Notes: generated by a model not told the origin, from the letters alone. Positions 12,901-24,695 are shown, numbered from the stretch's first letter. The stretch: DNA of 64,000 nucleotides from Phoenix dactylifera (GCF_009389715.1 NC_052401.1:3569530-3633529); one strand, 5' to 3'. Numbers and translations: made by a program.

Positions 12901-14122
12901 AACACTAGCTGGTGCTACTGATGGATCATCAGGCGACAAGGCATTCAATGTGCTACTAGCCCTGGGAAACATAGCTTTTGCCTACACTTTTGCTGATGTC
13001 TTGATTGAGATTCAGGTAAATTGTTGATTGTCCCCAAGTTAATGATTCTTTCTTTCAGCTAACACGGCAGAATAATTGCTCCTGTCCATCCATAAACACT
13101 TGCTGTTTTTACACCTAAGCAAACCTTGATGAAAGCTGAGTTGACATTGGATAGTTCATGGAGGGACTCAAGCTTATGGTCATAAAAGCACTATTGAATC
13201 TAACCAAGTAGATTCAGTAAGGCTTATCTGTATTGGTTATATCAATTCAATGAAGTGTGCTTCATTTAAATTGCTCCGAACAAGATAAAGCTATGAATGG
13301 AAGTCACATGTCTTCATCAATTTGGAAAAAATAAGCTCCAAACTTACATAGATGGTTTCAAATTCCTAAATGATAGGATACACTGAAGTCACCACCTCCC
13401 GAAAACAAGACAATGAAGAAGGCGGCATTCTATGGAATTGGCTTAACCACCGCTTTCTACCTATCACTTGGATGCGTAGGATATGCTGCATTTGGAAATG
13501 AAGCTCCTGGTAACATCCTCACTGGGTTTGGATTCTATGAGCCCTTCTGGCTTGTTGATATAGCCAACATATGTGTCATTGTTCATCTCATTGGAGCATA
13601 CCAGGTATAGATCCAATTCAAGCATCAGACTGTAATTTTTCGCATTTCTTCATAGCTTGATCTCTTATTGACTTCAACTATTCCCTTTAGGTCTTTGCAC
13701 AGCCAATCTTCTTCAGGTTCGAGAATTATGCTGCATCCAAGTGGCCAGAAGCCAAGTTCATTCACACAACCTACTATGTTAGAGTGCCATTTACAGAGGT
13801 TGGTTCGCTGAGCTTCACGCTGTCGAAGCTCATCCTACGAACTATCTTCATCATGTTCACCACTTGGGTCGCCATGCTGCTGCCATTCTTCAATGCAGTC
13901 CTGGGCCTTATCGGAGCTCTAGGCTTCTGGCCGCTATCGGTTTACTTTCCGGTAGGCATGCACATAGCTAGGAAACAGATCTGCAGAGGAGCATCCAAAT
14001 GGTTCCTGTTGCAAGGCCTGAGTCTGCTTTGTCTGCTCATCTCCATTGCTGCGGCCATTGGCTCCATGGCGGATATCGTACATAACCTTAAGGTTGCTGC
14101 TCCTTTCAAGACTGTTTACTAG
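9991..14122 (+). CDS. Amino acid permease, AAP family (six exons)
   Basis: A proton-coupled amino acid importer of the plasma membrane (AAAP superfamily), used in phloem loading and amino acid uptake. Exons: 9991-10027, 12141-12374, 12484-12577, 12667-13015, 13377-13604 and 13691-14122; every junction is GT-AG and the phases agree, giving 457 residues, a normal AAP length. The tiny first exon encodes MKDIEGGDHERQ and is joined across a 2.1 kb intron to GTLWSATAHIIAAVIGSGVL, the conserved first membrane segment. Later hallmarks are GYTITAS, AVKRANCFH, LIEIQDTLKSPPPENK, GCVGYAAFGNEAPGN, LTGFGFYEPFWLVD and the FWPLSVYFPVGMHIA segment. About eleven hydrophobic segments can be seen. AVKRANCFH favours the AAP1/6/8-like group over AAP7, but I would not assign a member. 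The first exon is inferred from phase and position; an in-frame ATG at 9970 is an alternative start. Confidence 0.93.
11165..11672 (-). mobile_element. TRIM-like element in the permease first intron
   Basis: Direct repeats at about 11165-11304 and 11537-11672 share TGTCAC-ACC ends, a TATATAAGTA core and a following GGGACTAAACACA-like block. Just before the second repeat the plus strand has CTTTAATACCATT; on the minus strand this is a primer-site-like TGGTATTAAAG next to an LTR end, so the element is minus-oriented. The interior of about 230 bases carries no protein. It is a short, aged, non-coding LTR fossil, related to the copies at 23.3 and 47.7 kb. Confidence 0.65.
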
Positions 14123-16452
14123 GTGTGTGCAGATGAATCCACACATCACATGTTGCAGCTGAAATTAACTATGATGTAAGGGTACTATTATGAGAAATCA
14201 AATATAAATGAGAAAATATCGAATTCTGCTGCATTAGTACTACTACTACTCTAGGCCTTGAAGGAGCACAAAAACTTGTGGTGCTTGTGGGCTTAGAATG
14301 TGCCTGAGAAATTGTAATGTAATTATAGATATATCAATTAAAGATCTATGCTTTTCATATTGTTGTTCGAGTTCGAGCCTCTTTTTAACGTCATCTCGAA
14401 ATCTTTCTCTTCTCCCAGAAGAAGAGAAAAATAAATGCTAGTACTTTCTGAATTTTAGTGATGCTGAATCTCGACATTGTTCGTTGCAGAGCTTCAAAAG
14501 CGCGCATATGCCATATGCACCATCGATGAGTTTATAACTCTGATGTTGCCTTGAAGCAAGATGAGTAGATTATTACAGAGCAACAGGTGTGGATGCAATA
14601 ATGGTCCTCAGGACAGCAAGTTCTTTTTGAATGTAGACTATGCCATTTGAAATTATCCAGTCTGATTAGCTCTCTCTGCTCTGTGTTGTTGGCTACAAAT
14701 TCCAGAAGTTTGGGTAGGTTAGGCCAATGGACCTGTGTTTTATTGCCAAAACTGGTCCTGTGTTCAGCTTAGGGGCCTAAAATCTTAATTAATTGATACA
14801 TAGAACAATCATTAGGTTCAGAAATCAGTATATTGATACAGAAATTTATGATGCTTTGGCTAGAGCGATCTGTAATAACTTATAGCCTAAGATAAACTTT
14901 CTGGGCAAGGTCAAGTTATGGCGACTTATTCCCAACTTTCTCAAGTAATGCTTATGTGACTTACTCCTCATGAAGTTGCACCAGAAAACCCAAGTGTCAT
15001 CACCTTCAACAACAGCATCAAAATTATTGACTAATTCTACATGTTTTTAGACTTTTTCAAATCATGTAGAAGAAAATCCACGATCGATGAAAATGGCAGC
15101 ACAGCTCAACTTTCTAAACAGCACTAGAGGCAAGGTTGAATCCAGGACTAACTTCATTCTTTCAGGTGATATATTTATACACAAACACATATATTATGTT
15201 GGAGAGGTTGGCATTGTGTTTTTGGGTTCTGTACTGTTTAATACTAAATAATTGTGTTACAACCGAAGTATGGTTAGCAAATCACAATGTTTCAACTAAT
15301 GAATGTTTAAGAGGTAAAAAAAATTTCTTGGTGGGTGAATAGATATAATCAAAACATTTATCGGTGGCTTCGATTTGGTTGAAAAGAACTGTACTGGAGA
15401 TATGAAGCTTGTATGACTGTTAGGATTAATGTATGTTTGGATCTAGTCTCGAGACTGTTCCTTATACTCTCAAATGAATGTTTTCTGTAATTGGCTATGA
15501 TGGTTTATCTTGCCAATGTTCTTCTCTTGGCGTAACGAAGCTCCTCACTCCATCGGAAGTTACAGGACAAAGGGGCAGGTTTGGACCTGATCTGAAGTAG
15601 GAGTTAAAATGCCTGCCAGCTTTGATTTTTTGAGATTGGACTAGAGAGCTGCCAATGAAAATGAAAGCAAATCTGGTGCTTGGAACTGCCATGCTGAAGG
15701 TAATAGATTTGCATTAACTATTGATGGATAAGCTTATGACTTCCCTGAAATAAAGATGGATATCCTAAAGACATCATCTGTGAGGAAGAAAAGGGAGTGT
15801 GACAGTCCTCATATTAATTAATGTTAATCCAATCGCTAATGATGGCATCGATATAATTAAACACTTGAACGCAAATATAAAAGCCACAGTAACATTAACT
15901 CCTCTTGCTCAAAAAAGATTTTGATACTCAAGCTGTAACTAAGAAAGTTTACCTTGGAGTCAAAGCATGCGGTATGCAATTTGAATAGAAGTATAGGTTT
16001 TTTTATCATTTTTCGATTCTCTTTGAACCAATACTGACCAGAAGGAATGTGAAATTTTCACTTTCTACTCATGAATTAGGTCAATACGACAAATAAGTTA
16101 TTGGCTAATTGTATGATTGGTGCATGTATGACACAAATAGCATAGTAGCATTTCTCATTACCAGAATTTATTCACTTGAGTAACTTCACATGATCCTACT
16201 CTTAACAATTATTTTTTTTCCTTTTTATTTTTTTGATATATTTAGTCTTGTAATATCTTGTTATCTAAATATATGCTCTTAAAAAATGCAAATACATACT
16301 TCTTTAAATAATACAACTGATAAAAAAATGCATGTCGAATGATTCGATTCATAATTTTACGCATGTGTTTAGAACAAGCACGATTTCTGTGGTATGCAGA
16401 TATATGAAAAAGATGACTACTACGATTTTTGTGTTATGTTCGGCGTGCCTTG
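14123..16452. other. Permease 3' flank and intergenic DNA
   Basis: The first 200-300 bases are presumably 3' untranslated; no single poly(A) signal stands out. The rest holds only short open frames without recognised similarity. Confidence 0.4.
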
Positions 16453-16800
16453 CTAGAGGATGACTCGGCGACGGTGATTGGGTAGATCCTGCAGGTTTTG
16501 GGTGGAGTCGGCGACTACCATCCGCTTTTGAGAAATATTCGGGCTATGATTCATGATGAATTGGTGCTCCAGATGAAGCACGTATTTCGAGAAGCTAATG
16601 GGGCGGCAGACTGGGTAGCATCTTTTGTTGCTAACCATTCGGGGAACTACGACCACCTATGGAAGGGTGAGATGAAGCTACCAACGGCTCTCCGTGATGT
16701 GCTGCTTTTTGATTTTCTTAATTATATTTGTACACATTATGATACTTCCGCTTTAGTCAAAAAAAAAAAGAAAAGAAAAAAAAAGAAAAGAAGGAGAAGA
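16453..16800 (+). mobile_element. LINE 3' end, RNase H remnant with A-rich tail
   Basis: One frame reads SATVIG near 16470, then HVFREANGAADWVASFVANH (about 16582-16641), the end of the RNase H-like domain of plant L1 elements. It runs on to a short hydrophobic tail, then an A-rich end at 16760-16803. An in-frame TAG near 16482 interrupts it. The copy is 5' truncated, as usual for LINE insertions. It is in the same orientation as the next copy about 1 kb downstream. Confidence 0.7.
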
Positions 16801-17589
16801 AGGATAATTACTACGATATGAAGGTACGAAGTGCTCCTCCGTTCTCTGGCTTTGTCCAATTCATTCTCAAACAAGATATGAAAGTACCAAGTAGAAGAAA
16901 ACAATTCCATATTAGTTGTTCATTATATGTTCATTATATTATACGTGGTGTAGATAAATGATGAATACTACGTTCTTTCAACGTGCAAGGCACTCAATAT
17001 TGCAACACAAATAAAATAGCTTTTAGAATCCATCCTCCACCTTCAAACCATTCATTATATTCTCTTCTTTTCAATGCAAGCAGACCTACTCCTGATCTCA
17101 TGCCCCTCCAAAAATCTCAAATGCGTCACGCCATGCAGGAAGTCTCCTCCCTTTCCGTGACTCGCGTTGGTTGGGTACGTCCCCACCCAAGAAAAAAGTT
17201 GGTACAACTCCACCACCACCTGCATTAGTTTTAGACTTTTCCAAACCCAACCAGGCCTCAAATTTTATATACCTACGTACCTGCAAGAAAGAAGGGAGCA
17301 TTTTGCCGACCTCACCCTTCCATTTCTTTTATTCCAGCCACCTCACCATGCTAACCTTCCCTTCTCCCACTCCATTATTCTAAAAACTAAAAAAAAATAA
17401 TCTAGATATTGTTTTCATAGTTTTTTTCAAGCTAGTAAATAGACCATTAAAGAATTATAAACCTATAAATCCAGAAATATATTTAATTTTTTTTTTAGTA
17501 TTTGACCATCCCAAAACAGCTGAAATTTTTCGTTCATTTAAAAATTTTAATTTTTAAGAAAAATATTCCAATTTTATGGATAAGTTCCA

Positions 17590-17879
17590 TCGTCTTGGAG
17601 GGGTCCAAAGATTAACGGTTGCGTCCACCCGTTGCTCTGAGATATCTGAGTAATGGTAAGGGATGGAGGGGCCTTTCAGATCATGTTTTCTGAAAAGCTA
17701 ATGAGCTGCGGACTGGGTAGCTGCTTATGTAGCCAGTCACTCGAATCGTACCTTGTAGGCTAGAGATGGGGAGTTGCCCCTAGCACTCTGAGGTATTTTA
17801 TTTTTTGATTTTATTGGATGCATCCGTACTCGTCTAGTGTGGTCCACTCACCTTAGCAACAAAAAAAAAGAAAAAATAC
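17590..17879 (+). mobile_element. Second, more decayed LINE 3' end
   Basis: Encodes AADWVAAYVASHS near 17709-17747, matching the RNase H end of the 16.5 kb copy, then FFDFIGCIRTR-like sequence and an A-rich tail at 17862-17876. Stop codons lie on both sides of the recognisable stretch. Same strand as the first copy. Confidence 0.6.
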
Positions 17880-17999
17880 TCCAAGAAACCATCGGGTTTT
17901 TGATAAATCAAGTAGACTGAAATTTAAAAAATAATAATAAGAATTTTTTTATAAAATAAATAAAAAGAAAAGTACGTGCAAAAAATTTTGCCCCACGTG

Positions 18000-20402
18000 T
18001 CAGATGGACCGGGCCGTGGCGGACCTTCGCAGAACCGTGGATGATGGCGCGGCGCACGCTGCCACGGCCCGCTCGAGCCCGGCTACAATCTCCGTCATCG
18101 TGGGCCGGTCCCTGCCAGCTGGGCTCACACAGTCAACCGCCAAGAAGCCCACGAACGCCACCGCCTCGATCTCGCTCGGCGTCGGCGGCGGCAGCCGCCG
18201 GTCCATCACGCGGTGGATGTCATCCGCCTCGATGATGGGTACAGCGTACTCCACGACGTTCCTCGGTGTGCCGCTCTCATCGTTCCGGTGTACCGCTCTA
18301 TGCCCGGTCAACAACTCTAACAAGACGACTCCAAAGCTGTAGACGTCGCTCTTCGCGGTCAGGTTCTGGAGCCGGTAGTACTGGGGGTCCATGTATCCGA
18401 CGGTACCCGCGGCTCGTGGTGACGACATGTGGCATGTATCGTCGTCGTCGCCGCCGTCGCCGTCGTCGTCGGGGGAGGGGGAGAGGAGGGAAAGGCCGAA
18501 GTCGGCGACCTTGGCGGTCCACGTGGCGTCCAGGAGGATGTTGGAGGGCTTGATGTCTCGGTGTATGATGGGCGGCACGGCGTAGACGTGCAGGTACTCG
18601 ATCCCCCGAGCCGCGTCGAGCGCCACCCTTAGCCGCGCCGCCCACGAAGCCAGCGGCGGGGCGGCGAGCTTGTGGAGGTGATCATGGAGCGTCCCATTGA
18701 CCATGAACTCGTAGACCAGAACTCTTTCGCCGGCCTGGCTGCAGAAGCCGAGGAGCCGGACTAGGTTCTTGTGGTTGACTCTGGAGAGGAGAGCCAGCTC
18801 GGAGAGAAAGGCGGCTTCGCGGTCGCGGTCGCGGCGGCGGCGGTCGGCGTGGGAGGTGGAGGCGGCGGTCGCAGCGGGGGCCTTGGCGCGTTTGATGGCG
18901 ACGATGCGGCCGTCATCGAGCGTTGCACGGTAGACTGACCCGAAGCTGCCCGAGCCGATCTTGTGGTCGTCGGAGAAGTTGTTGGTGGCGGCAAGGAGGA
19001 CGGCCAGCGGGAATTCCTCGATCGTCGAGCTGTGGCCTTGGCTGATCATCAAGCTCAGCCGCCGGTCGATCGGTAGGTTCGAGCCTTCCACTGCTTCAAG
19101 CGGCGGCGGAGCTGCTGCTGCTGCACCATGTAGTCTCACCATGTCATGGACTCGGCCACTGTTTCGGTAAATACGGAGGAGGATGAAGCATATGGCAGTC
19201 GCAGCCAATCCGACGGCGAGGCCGACGGTGGTGAGGACTATGATGACTACCCTTCTCCTGTTACTGCTTGTTCCTTGAGGTGGTGCTGTTGAATTTGACT
19301 TTGGCGGCGGCGGCGGCGGCGGCGGCGGTGGTAACGGCGGTGCAGGATTAACTTGCGATACAGACCAACATGGCTCGCAGATGGCGGCGCCATGGCTGCA
19401 GATGTTTGCAGAGTCCGCCAAGATGCAAGAACAACTGGACGCCGGTGCGCAAGCTCCGGGCAGCACGCGGTCGAACACCATGGGACGGGACTCGAAGATC
19501 TCATTCCCCCAACAAACCAAGGAGTAATTAGCCATGAGGATCCCACACAGAGTATTGCCTTTGGCTTCGATTCCCACGAATTGAGACTTGGAGAGGTCAT
19601 CTGGTAATTGAGAGTTCCCCCCCCAGCACTGCACTGTTCCATTGGTAATCAGAGCACAGGTCCGGTTCTCTCCTAAGGCCAAGGAGGTGATCTCAAATGT
19701 TGCATCCACTTTGGGAGCACCAATTCCCCAGCAAACCAATTCACCACACTTGGAGATCCCGCACGCATGCTGAGATCCGGCGGCAACTTCAACAAAAGAG
19801 CCGTTGGGCTCACGGCCTACAACGGTCGAATCATTTCCGAAGCATCGGATCTCTTGGGACGCTGATAATAATCCACAGACGAACTCCGCACCGACGGCGA
19901 TGTCGGTGAAGTTAACCTCCTCAGGGAAGACAAGCTGCGGCCATCGCCAGCAGTCGAGTTTGCGGGTGGCGCCGCCTTGGAGGCCGCAGACATGGGTGTC
20001 GCCGGCGGAGAGCGATACGAGAGGCGGCCCGTGGTAGAGCCGCTTGGAATGCTGGATCGAAGCATTAGCGGACGACTCTTGTTTGAATTCCCACCAGCGC
20101 ATGGAGGATTCATTGGAGACCGCGGTGGGTCCGAGCGCGCACAGGAAGCCGTCGCCGGCGGCGATGGCGGCGTAGGATTCGTTGTTGGCCGGCGGGTAGT
20201 TCCTCTGGACTCTTTTGGCGATGCTGGTGCAATTGAGGTCGAATTGCTTGCTGGTGTGCGAAGGAAGGAGAGCGCAGACTATGGTTCCATTGGAGACGTG
20301 GGAGATTGCGACGGTGGATAGATGGCAAGAGATGGAGGGGATTGAAACGAAGAGAAGCAGGACTAGGAGGAGGAGAAGTGGGGAGTAGTTTTGGAGAGAC
20401 AT
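18000..20402 (-). CDS. CRINKLY4-related receptor kinase, CCR4-like (intronless, 800 aa)
   Basis: A single-pass plasma-membrane serine/threonine receptor kinase. Signal peptide at residues 1-26; an extracellular RCC1-like propeller of crinkly repeats (about 30-310), each with a CxL...CWG-type core such as LVCWGIG and VQCWGGN; a short cysteine-rich block (about 315-345); a proline-rich hinge with about ten prolines in a row; a membrane helix at about 387-411; and a kinase domain at about 475-760. The glycine loop GSGSFGSVY, AIKRAK lysine, HRDIKPSNILLD, DFG and DPQYY are intact, so an active RD kinase is expected. The end, PPPTPSEIEAVAFVGFLAV and RPTMTEIV, matches Arabidopsis CCR4 (family knowledge). 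The activation segment holds an acidic run coded by GAC/GAT repeats; Arabidopsis CCR4 also has an acidic run there. Coding GC is high. CCR3 is the main alternative identity. Confidence 0.92.
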   Translation of the reverse strand: MSLQNYSPLLLLLVLLLFVSIPSISCHLSTVAISHVSNGTIVCALLPSHTSKQFDLNCTSIAKRVQRNYPPANNESYAAIAAGDGFLCALGPTAVSNESSMRWWEFKQESSANASIQHSKRLYHGPPLVSLSAGDTHVCGLQGGATRKLDCWRWPQLVFPEEVNFTDIAVGAEFVCGLLSASQEIRCFGNDSTVVGREPNGSFVEVAAGSQHACGISKCGELVCWGIGAPKVDATFEITSLALGENRTCALITNGTVQCWGGNSQLPDDLSKSQFVGIEAKGNTLCGILMANYSLVCWGNEIFESRPMVFDRVLPGACAPASSCSCILADSANICSHGAAICEPCWSVSQVNPAPPLPPPPPPPPPPKSNSTAPPQGTSSNRRRVVIIVLTTVGLAVGLAATAICFILLRIYRNSGRVHDMVRLHGAAAAAPPPLEAVEGSNLPIDRRLSLMISQGHSSTIEEFPLAVLLAATNNFSDDHKIGSGSFGSVYRATLDDGRIVAIKRAKAPAATAASTSHADRRRRDRDREAAFLSELALLSRVNHKNLVRLLGFCSQAGERVLVYEFMVNGTLHDHLHKLAAPPLASWAARLRVALDAARGIEYLHVYAVPPIIHRDIKPSNILLDATWTAKVADFGLSLLSPSPDDDGDGGDDDDTCHMSSPRAAGTVGYMDPQYYRLQNLTAKSDVYSFGVVLLELLTGHRAVHRNDESGTPRNVVEYAVPIIEADDIHRVMDRRLPPPTPSEIEAVAFVGFLAVDCVSPAGRDRPTMTEIVAGLERAVAACAAPSSTVLRRSATARSI

Positions 20403-20461
20403 TGGAGAGGAAGAAAGGTGGTTAAGGGGATAGAGAATATCATCGTAGCAAGGAAGGGAAG

Positions 20462-20482
20462 GAGAGAGAGAGAGAGAGAGAG
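20462..20482. repeat. GA/CT microsatellite in the CCR4-like gene leader
   Basis: Alternating GA on the plus strand, thus CT on the gene strand, 60-80 bases before the CCR4-like ATG. The surrounding gene-strand sequence is pyrimidine-rich, as in many plant core promoters and leaders. Confidence 0.7.
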
Positions 20483-21294
20483 GAGAAATGAGAAGGAGAA
20501 GGTGTTTGAAGGGTAATTGGAACCTTCTTTTTTGGAGTATTATTTTTGAAGGGGTGTGAGATGAGATGGTTTTGTTTTTGGGTGCATATGAGATGACATG
20601 GTTTTTAATTGATGGGCAAGGTGGGATGGTAAGGAGGCTTTAGAGAGAACAAAGACCGAAGACAAAGTGGTTTGAATTCTACCAACCAAGGCTTAAGAGT
20701 AGGGAGTCTTGGAGGATTAACTCTGTTCTCAGACCATTTCTTTTGTTATTTTGTGTTCAATTTGGATATTATCATCTCTAGTGAGTGTGAATGAACCTGG
20801 AGTTCGTTGAAGACTAATAAGGGGAAAAAAAAGGAGGCATCTCATCAGTCTCTTTTAAACTTTAGTGCTTGCAAAGTTGGTAGGGGCCTTTTTTTTTTCT
20901 CTTCTTTTCTTTTCTTCTTTTATCTTTTTGTGCATGCAAAAGCATTTTTATTAAAGAGAGAAAAGTTCAAATAATTTTTTGTCCAAGCAAATAATTATTT
21001 CGATTCCTATGTTCAGTAAACATGACTTCTCTGGTGCATCTAAGCAACATAGAGTTCATGTAGTTGGGTGTTTAGTATCTGAGAAATGAAAAGAGAAGTT
21101 AGGGATTATACTTGTCTTGAGTGCATGGTTGTTTGTGTGGTAGGGGTTAACAAACATACCAAGTCATTGAAGATTTGTCAAAAAAGGATTTTTTTCTTGA
21201 AAAAAAGTAGGTTGAATGGTCAGCTTCTTAGAACAAAATTATTGGATCATAAAGGATAGTGGGGAATAATTCAGAATAAACCTACCAACAACTG

Positions 21295-21346
21295 CTAGCT
21301 TCGGTAGTTGGTACATTCCTCTCCAAGCAAGAGGTCTCAAATTCAA
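21295..21346 (+). repeat. tRNA-like A and B box pair, possible SINE head
   Basis: TAGCTTCGGTAGTTGG resembles an RNA polymerase III A box, and 20 bases further GAGGTCTCAAATTCAAAT resembles a B box. Spacing fits a tRNA-derived SINE, but no tail or target duplication was confirmed and the region does not fold as an intact tRNA by eye. Confidence 0.3.
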
Positions 21347-22449
21347 ATTAAACATCATTACATATAGTTGATCTAGGTCGGCTTCTACTATTATAATTCA
21401 GAGGATTAATTATTTCCAAATGAGAGTCCTTCACTAACATAGAGTACTCTTACTCTAATTATACCTGGATTCTCTTAAAGTAATGATTGTATTATTCATA
21501 AAATATTATAAGAATTGTCGATATCAATTTTGCTATGATTGCTCATTATACGACGAAGCATATTTTTGCAATAAATTATAGCATATATTTGGAGAAAAAT
21601 TAAATTATAATAATTGGTGAAAGGATCTTAATACCTCCAAAATCACGGACCAGATGTATTCATTTCCCCCACCTAATTTGATAAAGATTTTTCTTTGACA
21701 GAAGTGATATAGAAAAGGATGGGAAATCAGAATATTTCAAATATGACTTACATGGCTAATCATAACCACCATTCTACTTGGTGAACAAAACTGGCTGAAT
21801 TGGTGGGACACAGCCTCTCAGATGGAGGACTTTGGATGGAAGACGTGAACAAATGGCAGCCATTGACAGTTTGACCTCTCTCATGGGAACATCATGGTTT
21901 TGACAACTTGATGGTCTAGTTTGGGGCTTTGAAGGATACTTCGTTTGGAATCTGGCCGACCTTTTCCTTCTTGGCTATCAAGAAAAAAGCCTTCAATACT
22001 CAGTAATGCCATATGATGGAACGAGATGAGTGTAATTCATGAGATTGACAGAGTATTGGTCCATAGCACTACTTCTCTTATGATACATGATGCTGAAGCT
22101 TTTTTTTTTCTCTCTTCGTGTACAACGGTGGCTTACATCCGACAAATGTGAATACGGCCAACAAAATCAGAAAACAAAGGCTATATAGAGGCTTCAGCGC
22201 AGACACGTGGTCCATCCAGATAAACCCTCCAGAGTGATGAGCAATAAAAGAGGCAATTCAGTCAACAATACAGTTTGCCTTAATAATGTAGCTTTTTCTT
22301 GGTACCAGAATTGCACTACAGAGTATTTTGGTTCATTTAATATGATAAAGTATTTTGGTTCTCCAAGAGGACATAAAACTAGTTTTTGGTGTGAGACATG
22401 TGAGGTTGTGCAGTTAATTTTGGATCAAATACCAACTTTGTTATTCTAG

Positions 22450-22556
22450 GAACCTTTTGTGATCTCATTTTAGAATGGGGTTAGAGTTTCTGTAAAGCCT
22501 TTTTCTAATAAAAGCTGGATGGCTTTGCCTCTCTTTTCATAAAAAAAAAGAAAATA
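22450..22556 (+). repeat. Possible A-tailed retroelement 3' end
   Basis: The stretch ends TTGCCTCTCTTTTCATAAAAAAAAAGAAAA with AATAAAA-like words shortly before, resembling the 3' ends of plant LINEs. No protein similarity remains; weak call. Confidence 0.25.
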
Positions 22557-23280
22557 TTTTTGAATGGGGTTAGTATTGAATGAGAAGGGGTAGGACCGTA
22601 GGAGTTGGGGGAAAGAGGGATGGACTCCTAATAATCACTTGCAAGGCTTAATTCATTCTCTCTTTTTTATTCTATCTAAAAATAGATCGTTGTAATGTAT
22701 TATTCTCGATGAAGAAAAGTATATTTTGAAAACAATTACCGTCCTCGCATCTAGGTAAATGACATCACATTTGGCCGGATTTTTTTCATCCCTCCATGAT
22801 ATCATCTTTTCAGACTTTTTTTTTGCACGCGTCTAAAGCACTGCTCGATGTAAATATCTAGATCTCATTTCTTCTTGGCTCATGTCTGTCTTAGTCTCAA
22901 ACAGCAAAATCCCCAACTTTCCATTTGTGTGATCCCACTAATGGTTTTAATTATTGATTATACAAAATGACAAAGAAAAATAGGTGATTCAACAAACTTT
23001 CAAACCATCCAAGTCAGCAGTTAATTGATCTCCACTTAATAGTTAGACCTGCTAGAATTGGTTGTAAACCAGTTTGGAAGCTTACAAAAAAAATGGAAGG
23101 AGTCAATGTTTTTTCTACCACAAACTCATCCGGAGAGCTGAGGTGCCAGAAAAAGTTTAAGGTGTTCCTCTGGCCAACTCTTCAAAGAAGCTGCACGCTC
23201 GTGATGTTCTTGAAAGGAAAAACTGAGAGACTGGGTGGTCGGGTTTTTAAGTACTTTCTATGCAATGCAGGTGTAGAAAC

Positions 23281-23412
23281 TATGAGGATCCATGCAGGTG
23301 TGTGTTTAGTCCCATATCGGTTATTTACCGAGAAGATCTTAAGTACTTATGCAGGATCAAGAAACTCAAATAATACCTTCTAGCTAGCCATTTTGGGTAA
23401 AGTCCTATTACA
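23281..23412 (+). repeat. Lone TRIM-type LTR, same family as the 11.2 and 47.7 kb elements
   Basis: GTGTTTAGTCCCATATCGGT, then ACCGAGAAGATCTTAAGTAC and TTTTGGGTAAAGTCC, is the reverse complement of the repeats at 11.2, 11.5, 47.7 and 48.0 kb. Only one repeat is present, so it looks like a solo LTR or fragment. It lies inside a chance open frame at 23093-23383, which is therefore not a gene. Confidence 0.6.
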
Positions 23413-24364
23413 GAAACTACAACTTACCTTTTTCTTACATGTCCTTTTACAAGATCTATGGACCACCCTTATTAGATGCCTCGGATAGATTGGATTGCCT
23501 TCCAATCTTCATGCTCTTTGCACATCTTGGAGATCAAGGAAAACTCATAAAAGTATAAAGAGAGGTTAGGATTGGCTACTTATGGCTCTTTGTTTTGGCA
23601 AGGATGGCACGGGAGGAATAGAAGAATTTTTCACTTGTAATCTCTCGTCGACATGTAAATACTCTTTGTAGTTAAGTAATTTTCAAATAAAATCAAGGGA
23701 AATGCCTCACGTCCTCCATTTTTCCTCAGAAAAAAGAGAGCTTATGAGTTATGAACGAAATGATTAACCCTAACAACTATATAATTTCCAGTTCCAACTC
23801 ATAAGCTCCGATCCAAGAACATCACTCGCTTTGACAAATTACAATCTTATGTGAGGATGATCGACCTATACAGTATTCAGCAAGTTGCATCTGAACAAGT
23901 TTTTTTTTATTATTATTAGAAAACAAAAACACTGTATCAAAACAGGAGAGGGACATAAAACTACCTGATAAATGAGCCCCACATGAGCTTATAAAACCTA
24001 TTTAAATGGTTGTTTGATCTTCAAACTATAATTATTGAACACTTGGCAGGTCATCTACAGGAAGGATACCAACTTTGAACAGATTGTGTTGTGGCCTCAC
24101 GCCCACCAACCCCAACGTGTACTTCACTCAACCCAAATTGTGTTGGCCAACGTCCACTCACGAAAGTCAACCAATTTAATACTTGATTTGGACTCTCAAG
24201 GTTAAACTCCCTTCTCCTTCAGGCGCTGCGGCGGCCAAGCTCAAGTCCAAGGCAGGCAGTTAGATGCTTGGAAATTATTTGTGGAGACCATGCTTAGTTA
24301 GAGCCTTAGAGAGGTAGATCATCAGTTGTTTGAATACATTAATTAATGAATCTTGTCCCACATT
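23413..24364. other. Intergenic, no gene seen
   Basis: No recognised gene, RNA or repeat structure. Confidence 0.4.
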
Positions 24365-24447
24365 AGACCATCAATTCGCCATGAACCTTGTATTATTATT
24401 GAGACCATCAATTCGCCATGAACCTTGTATTATTATTGAGACCATCA
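24365..24447. repeat. 37-bp tandem duplication, 2.2 units
   Basis: Two identical 37-base units starting AGACCATCAATTCGCCATGA at 24365 and 24402, then nine bases of a third. Identity of the units implies a recent event or an assembly artefact. Confidence 0.9.
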
Positions 24448-24695
24448 CCACTTCTTCCTTTTTTTAAAAAAAATGTATTTGTAGAGGAAGAGTGTTATCT
24501 ATTAATAAAAGTAATACATAATTTTCTACACTTGTATATTATGCTACGCCATGACAATCTACTCAACATTTCTTTTTTTTTTTGTTGTTGGTTGAGAGAA
24601 GAATTAGACAGATTGATCTAATTCTTTAAGAAAATGAAGTGAAGTACAAGGAAAACCTACCAACTCCTGAAGAAGGTAGCAAAAGCAAAATTGAA

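Larger units (their letters stand above)
20483..23280. other. CCR4-like promoter side and intergenic DNA
   Basis: No protein gene recognised. Minor structures inside (a SINE-like box pair near 21.3 kb and an A-tailed stretch near 22.5 kb) are given separately. Confidence 0.4.

Noticed and set aside
14355-14385. Possible tRNA B box (GTTCGAGTTCGAGCC)
   Set aside because: No A box or cloverleaf around it, and it lies in the permease 3' flank.
18004-18645. Several open frames antisense to the CCR4-like kinase
   Set aside because: They are shadows of a GC-rich, repeat-containing coding exon; their residues are low-complexity arginine or proline runs and have no family match.
23093-23383. 96-residue open frame
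   Set aside because: Its second half is a TRIM LTR that recurs elsewhere in the window, so it is not a gene.
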